The translations under genes and the position numbers were made by a program. The notes below the pieces were generated by a model. The model saw only the letters and a list, made by a program, of their open reading frames with translations, was not told where the DNA came from and did not search any database. A stretch of 64,000 bases of DNA, from contig JAQGDQ010000508.1 of the NCBI GenBank assembly GCA_030141605.1, positions 95,658 to 159,657 on the forward strand. Direction: 5' to 3'. This stretch comes from Tubiluchus corallicola. Lineage: Eukaryota; Priapulida; Priapulimorpha; Priapulimorphida; Tubiluchidae. Of the stretch, positions 1 to 23,852 are shown in pieces; within the stretch, counting starts at the first letter, position 1; each line of letters begins with the position of its first letter.

Positions 1-3000
1 AGTCAATTTTTTCTTGGCATAGTAAAGGCATGATATCTTGTAATCCAGTTGAAACGAGAAAAGCTGCTAAATGTGCATTTCCACTCATCTCATCTTCCTC
101 TGGCAGTACCTCATCTCCCCAAGGAAGAGGTTCGTCGTGGCGATTACGCTGTGCAAGGCTGCCCAGACTGCCAATACTCGCATCAGCTGTAGTAGACGAA
201 TCAGCTATTTTACCATAGTCGATGTCATCATCAGTAGCTTGAATGGAATGGAAAGCATTTGCCATGGGGTCATGACGGAAAGCTACTTTACCAAATCCCG
301 GCCGTTCAAATATGCTTGACGAATACAAATTTTTGGTATCATAGGGAGTGCCATCATCACCAAAACCAGAGTCTTGACCTATCGTGTGATAGATTTCCGG
401 TTCAGAGGTAGCTCTGCCTAATCCTGACATTTTCCTATCAAACATCACACCATTTAGAGGTGACCTATTGCTTACACTATTACCAGCAAATAGTATTTCT
501 GAATCATGATGAAATCCGCGTAATGATGACATAGTTCTTTTCCCACCATCGTGTTGCCCAACTTTGAATTCATTGTTCATTGTGCCAAACACTTTCTTCC
601 CGTAAAGCTTTTTCTGTGTTCCACCTTTAGCCTTTTTTGTTGCCGTTGTGTTTGTGTAATCAGAGAAACGTGATGGCACACCAGACACTGTAGAATTCTT
701 TTTATTCTTGTTAAAGCCTGGAAACAAATTTCTTAGAGTACCCCTATCTGCTTTTCCAGGTGCAATATCTTCTGAATGCCTTCTCTCCCATTCCTGTTCT
801 TTCTGCTTTTCTTTTTCCATCTTAATTTCAGTTTTTCGCTGAAGTTTCTCAACTTGTTTCACCCGTTTTTCTGCATCGTGAAAACTTTTCTCTTTCATCT
901 TTGCCACGGTTTTTTTGTTAAGCGCACTCTGCTTTGCCACACATTCATCTAAATAGCCGACAACGTCCATGTGTTCTTCCATACCAGCCAAGTCAAGTGC
1001 TGTGTGGAACTGGTTATCCAATGCCCACATGTTGACTCCAAAATGAATAAGGAAAGAAACACAGCTGAAGTGACCATTGTGGGCTGCCCAATGAAGTGCT
1101 GTATTTCCTATGAGAGAGCACTTGTCCGGATCGCCACTGCAAAGCAAACAAACATAACTTGATGAAACTGCAATTATAGTATTCAGCTAATAAGTCAGTA
1201 CTTATGTGATTCGAACCACCTAAATGGACAAATTATAATTATTATCAAGTGTTAGCATGCGGCCTGTGGGAAATTTTGCGAATTAATGATTTTTAATAGA
1301 GTTATAATTATTATAATGACATAACATGGTTACAGTGAACGCAGGTTTTCAGTTTCTGAAAGTCAGTTAGACACAGCCTTGTGGGTAAATGTGGACATTG
1401 TCATGGTTCATGCCAATTTCTAGAATGAATCTCAGTTATTTTTCCGTCAATCGCAGACCTGATTCTTCTAGGCAGTAACGTTAAATCCCTCATACTTTAG
1501 CGCCCACATAATTATGTAAAGGGAACGAAGCAACGAAAGATGAAGTTGTGTTTTTATTATGCACCTGGCGATTTAGAAAATGTAAATCCACTATATCTGA
1601 TTGGAGGCTGAGCTACACATATTTATGTAAATTTACCGAAGGTGGACAAATCGACTAATCATTAAATTAAATATTGCAGCGCACCGTGATGAATAATTAA
1701 ACGCCTAGGCAGGTTACTAACATCAACAATTAGTTCGAATTTGCATGCTAGTGTTTCTTTAAATAGCCCCCCCCTCCACAAAAACAATAGGCCTAGACAG
1801 TATTATTCCATTTCGACAGTTATAATTCATACACTCAGCAAAAATGTCAAGCTAACGTAAGCCCGCGGAAGTTAGTATTTGTTCCTTGGTTATTATCAGG
1901 ACTGGTGAGTATGCTGGAACGCGGACATTTGACAATATTTATACAAACATTTTGCACAAAAACTATGTCATCTGAAGTGTTTTCTAAATTTTTCACCTGG
2001 GTAGTTATATTAACCAAGCATAAATCCGTGGCATCATAATGTCCCAGATCCTAATTATTTTCCCGTTAGTTCTGCTGATAATGCAGGGTCACGTGACAAT
2101 AAATCGCAGGAGTGAAGACACCGCTTTTATTTGAGAGCGAAGGAGTCACAGAAAACTTGCAAGCTTGTAATTATTCTCTCAGTTTTACTTTTAATTTGAA
2201 CGAGAAATCAAAATGGTGATACTAATATATCTCCCTTCATTCTCTTAATGATATTTTACAACTGGGTGTGAATAAAAATAAATAAATAAACATGATGAAG
2301 ATGACAATCCTTAAAACAAATTATATGGTAATCCGAACTCCAACAGCGCTGAGGGCCTACATCTGGTTTCTTATGTTTTATAATTCGTCCAAAAAGGTGT
2401 TAAAGTGTGGAGCTAATTTTTATTTAACCTTCGCAACACCAGCAACGTTTGCAACATGTGAAACAACCTAGGAAACTGACAATGCTCTAAACCACAGTAA
2501 GTCACACTGTCACAGATTTTGACTTTGCCAGTGCTACGTGACTTAAAATCTCACATGGCTAATTCTTCGCTTCTCAATGTACTAACATCCTAATAACAAG
2601 GGCGTTTACGTGAAGTTTCATGTGCAGAGGCTGAGCCACAGGTGTACTTGATGAAATATTGATGACTTAGTAACGATCGGTCTCGGTGTAACTAAGGTGA
2701 ATAAACTCTGCGACTGCTCACCTGTAATTTTATAGGGGACGTTAAAACTCATGCACAACAAGCTTGTATTATTTATGCAAGTAAACTATCAATTTTAGTT
2801 TACCGGAATAGGACACACGCCAGCTATCACGTCGCACGTGGCAAAAAACGAAAAATTCTGTTGTTAATAACGGTAGTTCGTCTAATGTGTTTTAACAGAA
2901 TCACAAATTTATAACAGTAACATGATTCAAAAAGGTTGCCACTGCAATTATTGCATCGGTTTTAAAACATTCTGTGAAAAAAGTATACCCAATTTTACCC

Positions 3001-6000
3001 ATGTTGTGCTCTTAAATGTTCTAGAATACTATAGTGCTCTATACTATCCGATAAAATGCATAATATCATTGAGTGATCACTGCTACATTGTGTGATAAGA
3101 TTAACTTCGGTTTTAACTTAATATAGATTAACATAATGAGATTTTTTGCGACCAAGGTTGTTTACAATTCGCGATGAACTGTTTCCCTCATGCACTTTCC
3201 AATGGTGTGTATGGTACATTATTCTTTTGTGAAAAGACTTCTAAAGCAAACTTACATTATTAGTGATTTAAACCATGTGTAGAGATAACTGACAATGCCT
3301 CTGCAAAAATGATAAAGACTATAAGAATGTCCTACGTTCTCCCTCTTCACAGAAAATACCAGATAACACATGCTAAGTTAATCCGAACAATTCATTTGTT
3401 CCCTAAATAGAAAATTGCTCAGTATAGGATTATACGAGAGTGAGACCATTGTAAGGATAACCTAGTTACACAGAAAACTCTTTTCAAGAATGGTAAGGAT
3501 GACAGAGAACTTCATTTAATTTAGCTACAACAATAGTAGCTCTAGTAAGTATCTAGATTTTGTATTACAACAGCAGTACGTAATGTGACGACAACGGCGA
3601 CGGACACAGGCCTGCATGTCAATCTGTCTCGTGCTGCAACAGCTTACAATTGGTAGATAACATTATATTTATTATTTTGAGCCAGCTTTTCAATTAAAAA
3701 GATCACACAACAGTTAGGTAAATCCGCTTTATCTCACGAGACTTGAAAATTTTTCGATAGGTACAGACAGACGACAAAGCCGGAAATGGCAAGCCATAAA
3801 ATGATAATTTATATCATCCATAAAATATGACGCCTAGACTACGTAACTCAGACTTAACTCAGCCTCATTTAATTTTGAACTCTAGTCTCTTCAAACAAAA
3901 TATTATTATAACTTAATCAGAAATATTAAAATTTGCGGGACTGTACTGTATTACAGACAATCTGAACTTTAAAAATAATAGAATGTAACCTATGTTAAAA
4001 AGAAAAGCTTAAAGATGAAGTCAAAAGACACAAATCACCATCACTGCCGCCGTTTCTCACAAAGGTCTACGCTCATCTCGAATGACTATTATTTTGTTAA
4101 TTATCAACATAATTTTTCACTGCCACGGGTGTTTTGTTCACATTGCCATATGCCACATTGCTATCATCTCGGGCTTCATGGAGTATTTTTTTTGAATTTG
4201 CAAAAACAAAACGTGTTAAGTTAAGCAGTCAGTCGGAAAGAGTGTGTGAACAGTAAGAATCTTCAGAAACGGACAAAAGGTTTGCGTAACTATCATGTAG
4301 TTTTTACGTGTGTCACTGTCACGCACGTCCTCCTTTTCACTTGCATTCAACCTGATGTATTGCAACAAAGTGACCAAACTGGCATATGACTCATCATTTC
4401 CAGCGTTAATATAAACAAAAAATAACGTAATTACAAACCGTAAATATAGCTTAGTACACGGAAAATGTCCTTTACAAGGGCATAACTAAAATAACGTGTT
4501 CAGGTGTTCTCGTGGATGTGGCCAGGTAACGACCCCTCTATGACTCACTGGCTCTATGTTTTCCATGACCATCATCTTGAATTTAGAGGATTAAGCTTGA
4601 CAGTAAGCTAGGTAAAGTCCCACATGACCATCAAAGTAGCAGTTAGGAGGTACACTGCTCACAAAAAATGTATGAAAACAACCTATCGAACATATCACGA
4701 GTAACAACTATCATTAACTTGGACTATCGAAAAATTTAATCCAGCTAATAAAATCACAGGTAAAAAGTCACAGGAAAAAAGAAATAGCCCTACCCCATAG
4801 CCCAAACACTAACGCAAAGATGATAAACAAAACATGTTTTTTCACATGTAGTGCCATCACATATATATAGGATTGTCAATACGTACAAGTCATGTATTGC
4901 CAGCTAACAATTTATTTAAAATATTTTATTGCCTTCATTGTTTACGGTACTTAAATAAATTGTGAATAATTTGATCATTTTCGTTTGATTACCTGACATT
5001 CTTTCCTAACCAACGTTGTGACTTTAATCTGTAACTTTTTTCCTGTGAATTTACTACCGGTCACTGAAAAATTCAAGACTAGGGCTTACAAATATAAATG
5101 AGGTTACACCGTGCAACTTTGTTTTTTAACAATGGATTGAAAACTAGAAAGTACAGATAATCTGATTTGTTAAGGATTATACTTACCGCTTAACAGATTT
5201 GCAATACCAGAGAGTAGAGTTCACTGTTTCTTACAGGCGAGCGTAGGCGTGAAAGAAGAGCAAATTGCAACGGAATTTCGGCGAAGTATGAAAATAAAGG
5301 GTACTGGTACATAAAATGTTTTCAACAAATTATATCATTACAGAGAGATCACGTAAACCTTCGGCGAGTCTAATAACGTGTAGGGGGCGTTGTAAATTAA
5401 ACATTGGTTAGCAAAGTAGCAATTGACCTACAGATACATAATTTAGGAAAGAATAATTTAAGCCCATCTAGGGATAAGTGGGGTAACCTTTGAAGCCAAT
5501 TCAGTCTTAAACTACTCCTGACCTCAGCGGTTCCTGCAAACAGAAATGGGAAACCCTGATATTCTGTACGCTGAGCAGACAACTGATTGTGATAATTTGT
5601 AGCTGGGCAAATAACTGATTGTGATTTTTGCGGCTATTCATTACCTTGACTATATCTAACTTATTACTTTGACCTCAGCTATTCTGCAATTATTTAAAAA
5701 TCATTCCCCAAAATTTAACTGAAATATTGCGATTGAACTGACGTCAGTCGGGGTTCGTTTGGCATTATTATCTGACATCTGGTTATGCTCGAGCACATGG
5801 CTTGGACTTCAGCCATTAAGTCTGTAAAATGGTGCAATGTCACCAGTTACAGTAGACAACAAATTACATCTCAAGCTTAAGCCTAGTCTCATAGACAAAG
5901 TGCGACTATAATTAAGTTTTCTGTGCAATTTTAGGATCATTCACTTTAAACGATATTCACTTATGTGTCTGACTTCCCTTATAAACCGAGGCTAACATAT

Positions 6001-9000
6001 CTTATTGGTTAATTCTTTTGATTTAAAAAATAAATTACATCTTGAACAAGGTTGTGTGCCTTTTGGTAGGCTACTCGTGGCGGTATTGGTTGCACGGATG
6101 CAAACTCTTCATCAAATTTTAATGCATCGGCCTACTGTAGCTTGACTGTATATAGTTAGTTAATAAACACGCAGATAACAAAATGGCAACGCCCGCTAGA
6201 ATTAGATTAATGTGCCTATAAATTTAAATGGAAAATTAAACTGTCACTTCTGTAAAAGTATAATTTAAAATACTATGTTATGTAGAGCTATACTATGGTA
6301 TATATTGTAAAGCTGCAGTAAGTTAAAACTCTGGCATTATTTTGTGGTTATATAGGGAAATTTGCTTACTCATTGCGTGATTTAGTTGATTACACATAGC
6401 GTGCAACTTGTTATTACAATTTTGTGATAACTGCGAAAAAATAACTTGTGAACATTTCATGAAAGATATGCGGAATCTAGTCGGAAGTGACTGATCTTAC
6501 AAAAACAATTATTGTATCTCAAACATGAAAAACTGTTTTACGGAACTTATTGGTCTGTAATTTTGCTAGGGAACTTAAAAACCGTTTTGAAGAACGAGGC
6601 GACCACATAAAACGATATAAATGGCTGCTTTTGTTTACTTAGACTATGGTCATTAAGCTGTTCAGGTACTGATCTGCAACTCGCCAGGGTTAAAGCTTAC
6701 AAATTCTAAAATCTAAAGAGTGGCATGTATTAATGACTTTATCGAGTCTAGTTCAAGCTTATGCCATTTCTGTCAAAATACGCCTTCAGTGCAAACATTA
6801 CCAAACAAAATTCATGCGACCTTTGAGCATGTCAAGTACACTGATGACAGTTGCTAGATTTATGTTATAAGATAAGAATGGTAAAATCCGATATATAGCT
6901 TAGAACAGTTAACTTGCCATTTCAGTCTTGTGATCATTATTAATCAGACGCAAGTTACACGGAATGCCAAATAAAAATTACAGATTTCATAGAATTACAG
7001 GTTACAGTTGGTTTGCAGGGGTTGACATCCTAGCAAATGGGCAGAAGTTCCGACAGAACTGCGTGTTACCATATTAATGTGTATTAACTCGAAAACGGTG
7101 TTTACCCAGTGCAAGGCGCATGACGGATTTCAACATGGCCTCCTCCGCTTCCTCTGCTTTATTTAGTAATAATTTGCAAATAAACAAAACAACGAGAAAT
7201 TCCTCAAACTTAGCTGCTTATCGTTAATAAATAATCTACTTTATGCGCAGTATCAACTGAAAAACTAAATTTAAATCCAAAATTACGACAGATTCTGAGA
7301 TATTATGGCTTCTGTTAAAAATTATAAATTTAGTATATACTGTGCTACAAGTATAACCCGATTTAAGACCATTTCTCCGTGGCATATTGTACAGTTTGTA
7401 ATGACATAAACTGAGAAACAGAACTGAAGTATTCTTGCACGAAAATAAGAGTGTAGCATGATGAACTAATACATAATACGTGTTACGTCGGCATACTTAA
7501 CAACTGCCACACTTTTCAGTAAATATATAAACCATTTTAACTTTTTAACAATAAAGTAAAATGCAGTCAATAAAATCAAAGGTGAGAATTATTACTTTAT
7601 GGCTTAACACACCTGAAAACACGAGGCGAAAGTCCATACTTACAGTGTCAAAAGAGCAATCTGCAAATACAGTAATATTCAATCAGCTACTCTATTATGG
7701 TAGAGTAGACTATAGGGTACTACCGTAAGTCTTTTCGACATCTTTTTACAAGAATAGGAGAAATAAAAGCCATGGTTTCCAATTTACATGTAAATTTAGT
7801 CAAGTTTTCACGTTAACAAGTACAATGTATGCTACATTTCCAAGTTCCTATATACCATCACAACGACAGAGTAAGTAATCCCCACGTCATTTGTTAAAGC
7901 CCAAATTGTTATAACCGTTTACTGCTTTACCTGCAGCTATATAATTTGCTCCACACCTCCAGGGACCTTGTTAAACGTTTGTAAAACATGACTTTCAAAC
8001 AGCTAAAAATCGCAAGTGAAACATTAATATGGCACAAAGGCAAAAAGCAGAGTCCAGAAACTCAAAATGATTAATAATTGATTTACCCTTCACGAACTAC
8101 CTACAATTTTGTTACTTAGATAGCTACTTTGACGCCACCTTCTTATTTCCCTAGCAGGAAAGAAACGTAAAATTTGTGCTGCAGAAAATAACAGCTATTT
8201 GCGCTTTTCACGAAATGTTCTACAATGACAACAGTCAGTGTTTTCGTTCCATTGTACAGTGTTATTACATAATTAGATGAAAACGCTGATCCTATAATTA
8301 TTGCAGTTTTCAAAACATTATAACAGGCCCTAATTTCACTTTCACCCCAGTTCATCACATTGGCCGAGCAACTGTAATAGATTGCTCTAAAGTTATGTCA
8401 CTTAAATAGAACAGACTCGCAGTGTAATTATTATTATTATGCCAAACAACCTGCCAAGAGTTTTATTTCTGGCCAGACTGCTGTATCTGCATTATATGGT
8501 TTTATACATCACTTAGCCAACCGGACATCGTTCTGAGCACTTATTTATTTACTCTTGGGCCTAATCTATTAGCTGTATACATAGGCCTAAGCTTTACACA
8601 AACAGTCCTATAAATATGACTTGTTGCATTAAGTGTGAGTTATGAAGAGTTTCTGTTGAGCAGACGAACATAAACGTGTCAGTTTACTGCAAAATATTTA
8701 ATTAATGTCTTAGATGGATACTGTACAATGTACACTAGACGACCTCCATGAATATAAACAGTACAGCATGATAACTAGATGTATCACACGACGCAGCATC
8801 ATGACTACAAGTAAAAGTCATGAATACAACAGCATTCTTGAAATAAGTGAAGTATTGTATTTTAATTAATTGAATTACTATTAATTGCACCAAAATATCA
8901 TTTTAAATATTTTGAATGGTTTGTGTTACAACGTTCTCTGACATACAGTTTGTACTTCAAAATGGAAGAATGTGCTAAAGCATATATAAAGCAATACACT

Positions 9001-9801
9001 ATGCAAAGAAAGACAGAATGCTAAACAATCCCACGAATATCAAATTGGGTTGCATAATAGAATACGGTGAACGGTAATTAAGTCACAGAAAAAAATCACA
9101 ATTTTGGCTACGGTTAAGGTTAGGTGTCAGGGTTAGGATTATTTTTTACACTGACTTTTTTACTTGTAACTTTAATATTATCTGGATTCTAAAACACATG
9201 TATTTACAATGAATAAGAACCTACAAAGTCTAAAAAAACTTGGCAAATTAAAAAAGTGATACTAGTCAAAACTGACAAAAACCATAGAAAGATGGTGCTT
9301 AAAAATTTATGAATTTGTGCAGTAAAATTATATAAGTCCATAATTTAGAACTTATGCCCATAAAACATCATTAATTTTAATCAGAAATTACATAAGCATT
9401 TCAATCAATAATTATTCTTAAAGTATACATCCAAGTAATATTTATCACACAGTACGTGCCAGCACTAAAAGCAATTTTACTCTCTTTTTAATTAGTTTTT
9501 TATACTTTAAAAGTCATTCAGATAAAAAGATTGCGAAAGGGGGGGGGGTCAACGAGACAAAAGCTTTCAGGTTACAGGGTTAACTTCGATTATCTAGCAA
9601 CATTTCTCAACCACAAAGCAAATTTTATACTAACCCACGATAACAAATGAGGCGCAGGGCATCCAAGTTGCCATGAAAAGCCGCCCACAACGTTGGCGTC
9701 ATTCCATCTTCGTCCGGCTTGTTTAAATCACGTTTATTTCCTTCTCGAAGCAGATCCAAGTAGCCATCTCTGGCCGCCTTGTGAAACTTATCGTCCCCCA
9801 T
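1..9801 (-). CDS. USH1G: USH1G/ANKS4B-family ankyrin-SAM scaffold (partial at 3' end)
   Basis: Two coding exons: 9635-9801 (ATG at 9799-9801) and 1-1136, joined in phase 2 (donor GTTAGT, acceptor TTTGCAG). The joined protein is at least 434 residues. It starts [18 protein letters not shown] and carries [13 protein letters not shown], then RGGDPDKC across the splice; these are hallmarks of vertebrate SANS/USH1G and ANKS4B. Ankyrin repeats fill about residues 1-125, followed by a charged helical stretch rich in Lys/Glu (about 145-190) and a low-complexity centre. Near the left edge come LPWGDE and then LAAFL and LLCQEKID, the start of the SAM domain. Human USH1G is 461 residues, so only about the last 30-40 residues should be missing. 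Known role of the family: scaffold binding myosin VII and harmonin in stereocilia or microvillus-tip complexes. An invertebrate gene may be pro-orthologous to both vertebrate paralogues, so the symbol is a family label. Confidence 0.93.
4741..5060. repeat. Inverted-repeat element with CACAGG-A-rich ends (family 3, copy 1)
   Basis: The left end (4741-4781) contains ATCACAGGTAAAAAGTCACA. The right end, read on the other strand, contains TTCACAGGAAAAAAGTTACA. The matching termini extend over about 33 bases and include CCAG/CCGG and AATAA/AGTAA before the CACAGG block. The interior is non-coding. Related short copies lie at 9070-9172 and 44997-45146. It looks like a non-autonomous inverted-repeat transposon or foldback element; no transposase is visible. 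Confidence 0.6.
9070..9172. repeat. Short family-3 inverted-repeat element with TTAGGG-like core
   Basis: The left end has GGTAATTAAGTCACAGAAAA and the right end, reversed, has AAGTTACAAGTAAAAAAGTC, matching the ends of the elements at 4741-5060 and 44997-45146. The core at 9111-9140 contains GGTTAAGGTTAGG and GGGTTAGG, resembling degenerate telomere-type repeats. About 100 bases long and non-coding. Confidence 0.5.
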
Positions 9802-11226
9802 ATCATGGAAAACTTACACAACTTTACGGCAAAAATGAGCGCTGAACACTTGGCAAGATAAAACAATGTACGCGGCCGTATTTACACATACTAAATCTGC
9901 GCTGACTGTACCACCAATACTCTCTACTCAGTCCAACAGCAGTTACAATCACAGGCGAATGACGTCACTCGACTGTTTCACTCAGGTAACGAGCAAAGGT
10001 AAACTGGAAGGTCTCACGACGCCAAAATATCCTATCCAAGCGTAGAATATCACACGAGTAGTTTTGCCGATCGGACCAGCGACCGGGCACTGATTACTTT
10101 GCCTCGCAGATAGAGTTTTTACCATAGCATAATTATAATAATATTTAGCAAGTTTAACAACTACAGTCTACGGTGCATACGCCTGTAGTGAAGGCGTAGT
10201 AACTTCTTTATTTAATGAGTGTTTTTGGCGACAATAAAAAAACTTTAATAAGGTTTATGTAAAATATTTGAAAGTTACACAAACCCAGATGATATCTAAA
10301 CATTCTTACTTTATACGATCACAGAACATTTTTCAGCTGTATAATGCATTCTTTTATAGGGTTATACTATAAACTGTTTGGTTTAGACGTACAGTCTTAA
10401 ATATCTGAAGAATGCGCAATATTGAATTAGACAAATTTTATAAATTGTCACTGTTATTAATTTTTACAATAATTTTGACAAATTGACATGTAATTATAAT
10501 TAACTCTGTGTAATTCTACTGGAAGTTAAAGAAGACAAATGTGCTAAATGTTGAACTAGAAGCTTTAGAATGAAGACAGAAAAAGGCTTGCATCAAAAAC
10601 ATTACTAAACTAATTAAATTTGAAACTGCACTGTTACCAAAATTACATTATTCAATTAGATGAGGCCACCAGTTTACAATACCAAAAGTGATACGAAGCA
10701 GATATAAAATAGTTTCATACCTATATAGCTGCAGTTCTGTTTAGTAATAATCATGTCCATAAATCGTAAAACAAATTTATTTTTTCAATTCAAAATATTT
10801 TTATGTGTAATACTGTATGTACATTTTTATCTAATTGTAATATCGAAGTGCATTTTTAAGCATAATGCATAAAATCTTAAATCTTGAGTTAAATAACTTT
10901 CATTTTTATAAATAAAACATTCAATCAAAAACCAGAAAGAAACAACTTCTTGAAATAAAGCAGTATTTTCAGTCATTATACAGCTAGTTAATTAATCACC
11001 GCCAAACACTAGAGCTTTAATACAAATTTATCCGTGTTTTCAGCCAACTTAACCCATATGCAGTGAAGGGAAAGCCAAGCAGGTAAAATTACCTGCACTT
11101 TAATAGCTTTTGCTGCATTTTGGAAAAATAAAGGCAACCTATAATCAGTGTGTTGCTGAGAAAAATAAAGACAAGTTCAAATGCTCCTATACATAATGCA
11201 TTAAAGAGATCTATTTATTAATGTTA
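9802..11226. other. Intergenic: 5' region of USH1G-like gene, 3' flank of zinc-finger gene
   Basis: About 1.4 kb between two genes on the same strand. The 9800-10130 part is less AT-rich, with several CpG-containing words (GACGTCACTCGA, CCGATCGG), and probably holds the promoter and 5' UTR of the USH1G-like gene; no TATA box is convincing. The remainder is AT-rich. Minus-strand AATAAA hexamers at 11214-11219 and 10776-10781 are candidate polyadenylation signals for the zinc-finger gene. I see no other gene. Confidence 0.5.
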
Positions 11227-20441
<9,215 letters not shown>

Positions 20442-21713
20442 CGCATAACACTAGAAAACAAGTCACACTGAAAAAAATTAATTTTTGAAGAAATTATTGT
20501 AAATTATAAACAAGCTCAAAACATGCTGCCCTATACCATAACAAAAAGTATGCATTTAAAAATTTTCAGTTTCACCTAGATGATCAAAATAAGTTGAGGA
20601 AAAAACGTAAATGTGGTGCTTTCAACACACTTGCATTCTGTAGTTGTCATAAACTAGATGTATGGCTTAATTAATAATAACAACGATGACAAAATTGCAC
20701 CAAATTATAAGTTTATAGACACTTATTACCATCATTCATGAACGGAAACTTTGAGGTGCAATTAAAATTTACCTACTTTTAGCTACAGTTAGCTATTTTC
20801 AAATGTTTATGCATATACATAGAGATAACCATCTAAATGTTTAACATATATCTTCAGGACATAAGTCTTAAGAACAAAAAAATAATTAACTGAATAAAAT
20901 AATAATTCTAAAGAAAATATAATTAATATGATGGCATAAGTGTATAGTACAGGAGAACGGGTAGCAAAAAACTGAATAGTGATCATGTTATGTCATTGTC
21001 TTGCTGTCAGCTGTTTAGGCAATATCAGTCAGTTTTGCAAAAAATGGGAAAAATTGACTTCACTTGCCAAAAAGCAATGGCTTGATGGATTACCTAAAAA
21101 CTCTTGAATGACTACACTTTAAAGGGTATGTTATTATTTTATAAAAGAATGAAATAAACATTTAAAATAGTTTTTAAATAAATGTACTTGTTATTTGCTA
21201 GATTGTACTGAAGTGGAACTACTTAGAATGAGCTGTAATGTGTATTGCTTGTTTTCAAAAAGCGGAGCTTGCTAGGTTCCAGCATGTGCTCAAAGAAGAC
21301 AGAGTTGTCACTCAAACTATTTACTTTCACCCTTCAGAAGCACAGAAGCAGCACTAACTGCCATAATTACAGCATCACATATATTACTTCAGTGCCAGTA
21401 AAGGGATGAACAGCTTATCTAGCTGTTCACCAACATAGCAGCTCTTGACTGCATAATTGCAACACGCCTGGAGATTAGCTGTCATGACGCTCTTGTAGAC
21501 TTACTGTCTGTCTGAAAATTTAAGCGAAAAAACAGTAGAGCGAGCGCGAGTGCCACACGTGAAGCTCAACATCGTAAGTTTACAGTTTAAATCAGTAATT
21601 CTTGTATTGAAGGTATTTCATATTGTATTAAAGTTTTGAAAAAATAGCTAGTGCCAATATTGCAATATTACCATTGTCATCATCATCATCATCACCACCA
21701 TCATCAAATCCTC

Positions 21714-23525
21714 ATTCTATCTGTTGTAGACATTGAGAGCATTCCACCCACTTCTATCTGCAGCTAACAGTATAAGTTCTTCTGCTCCTAAAACTAGCTA
21801 TGGTTGAAGTTTTTGTACACCTTTATTTATCTTCGCTATCCAAGTGATTTTTGGTTTGCTAGGTGATTTTTTGCAAGGCTTAAAGTCTTGTCTTCTCCGA
21901 TTCTTACTGATGTGTCACTAGGTAATCTGAGGTGTCCTAACCATGTTAGTCTTTGGAGCTTGACTTTTGCACTCCAAGGAATTTCCTTTATTCCAATGTG
22001 TAAATCTACATTTCTGATTATGAAAGGTTATCTTATTATTAAAATTTCCTTAGAAGACTTCTATGAAATATATCAATCTGCTTTTCTTGAGTGATTGCCA
22101 AGCCCTATTTTTGCTGTTGTCCATAAAATATGTTAGTAACGTATGCATCAAATTATCGAAGTCTTGTGTTAAGACTTATTTCTTGACAGTTAATACACTC
22201 TTGTGTTGAACAAAAGCAAGCTTTAATATCACCTTCAGTGTTGAAAAAAATGCACATATATTTACGTGTGTTCCATGACTGATTATCACCTTTTGCAATA
22301 TTATACTCTTCTGTTTTAGAACAATTTTTAGTTTTTTTTCGGAAACCCCCTTTTCACTACGTCTGTTTGAATATCTGATACTCTAATCCAGCTTGCATCG
22401 TCTGCGCATTCTTAATCAACTAGGAATGGTTCATAAGATTCCAAAGCAGAAAGGTGTGGTCCAGAATATGCTGTGAAACATTATCGCAGAGTGCAGCATC
22501 ATAATCAAGATCATCATTTGGAAGAGTTTGAATTTTAAGTGCATTTTCCAGGTAGAGCTTGAAAAGTACAGTCCACATGAGAGACCCCAAAACTCAAACT
22601 AAAAATTCTTCCTATGATATTCCCAACTTTTACACTACATTTAACATCATCATATTATCATTATCATCATATTATTATGTGTGCATTCATAAAGGACATA
22701 AGATTCTGAACCTTCTGCTGCAAAGCATTTTGGTCCTTAGGTACTCTCCAGGATTAAGTGTATTTCACAATTAGAGATGTTCCATTCAGGTCTTTTTATG
22801 TGAAATCAATTCACGTAAGTAATTTGCTGCCTCTTGGGCTCCTTGATGGTTGATAAGACCATGGAAAACTTTATCAAGTGAGTTATCTTCTTGTAACCTT
22901 AGAGCGTGACCCGCTCAATTAAGTCTTCAGCGTTTGATCTTCCTCGTCCATTTTTCTTCCTAGATTTAATCATACAAATCTTTGTTGTTTCATCTCTAGG
23001 TGCTTTTACGTTCTAAAACAGCACGTCCCACCTATTGATGCCATGCACTTCTGTCCACTGCCACCTCCCACGATGCATTATCCCTTAAATCTAGAGTTGT
23101 GTTTGCTAGATCTTTTTGCGGCAAATCTATGTAATGCTATAGGAAGAAGAGAGTCTTCGAGTAATCTTAGTGCAAGCCCAATCTAGTGCAATCTTCCTAC
23201 TTGTAGTTGTATTTGTTTAATCCAAGGATTCAAGTTTGTTGCTTTCTTCTTTCTTTTGTTGCTCTAAACATCCATTATAGACACAAAGCCTCTATCTTTA
23301 TTAGAGCACTCTACTGTTCCTCCACTCTTCCTGTAATGCCATTGTATAATGTTAAGTTTGGTTCCAGCTGTCGTAAATCTTTAATTATTAATTCTTGAGA
23401 TCCAAGTTGTTTTTGGTTTGCCTGGAGTTGGTTTAGTAGGTATCAGTGACTAGTTTAATGCTAATCGTACTGGTGCTGTTTTTGGCAATCTCATAAAATG
23501 TCCTACCCATCTTAGCATTCTGATT
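21714..23525 (-). mobile_element. Decayed LINE (non-LTR retrotransposon) 3'-end fragments
   Basis: Minus-strand translations give short peptides typical of the region after the reverse transcriptase in many LINEs: LQRLTWLGHLRLPSDTSVRI at about 21897-21958, RMLRWVGHFMRLPKTAPVRL at about 23463-23522, and LLAADRSGWNALNVYNR at about 21714-21768. Less clear relatives of the same motif appear near 22900 and 23150-23200. Frames are broken by stops and shifts, and the same motif recurs, so several truncated copies are stacked. Short (ATC)n tracts at 21679-21706 and 22649-22672 may mark old tails or ends. Not functional. Confidence 0.7.
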
Positions 23526-23852
23526 TTCGATAATAATAACAACAACAATAATAATAACAAATTTGTTGCTTTCTTTTTCAAATTCTCATTCCACCTATTG
23601 TAGGCACCGAGTAATCAAGATTTTAGAGAATTCTACCCATTTCTATCTCCAGCTTATAGCGTAAATTCTTATACTCCTTGTTGTTGCTTACAATTTCATT
23701 CGTTACGTTGGTACCTTACAATACGGGAGCTCTGTGTACAGTTTATATTATGGTATTTAAAGTTTATTCCGGTTTTATTGTGATTGTCTGATTTCCACAG
23801 TTCGATCAAAAGCCGCATTCCCTGTTCGGTGCTCAAGGGTTCAGTGTTCACT

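Larger units (their letters stand above)
1137..9634 (-). other. Intron 1 of the USH1G-like gene (8.5 kb)
   Basis: AT-rich non-coding DNA separating the two coding exons. Apart from the two inverted-repeat elements listed separately (4741-5060 and 9070-9172), a run of C near 1768 and a run of G near 9540, I see no coding exon, RNA gene or conserved motif on either strand. Such a large first intron after an exon coding for the first ankyrin repeat could hold enhancers, but nothing in the sequence shows it. Confidence 0.75.
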
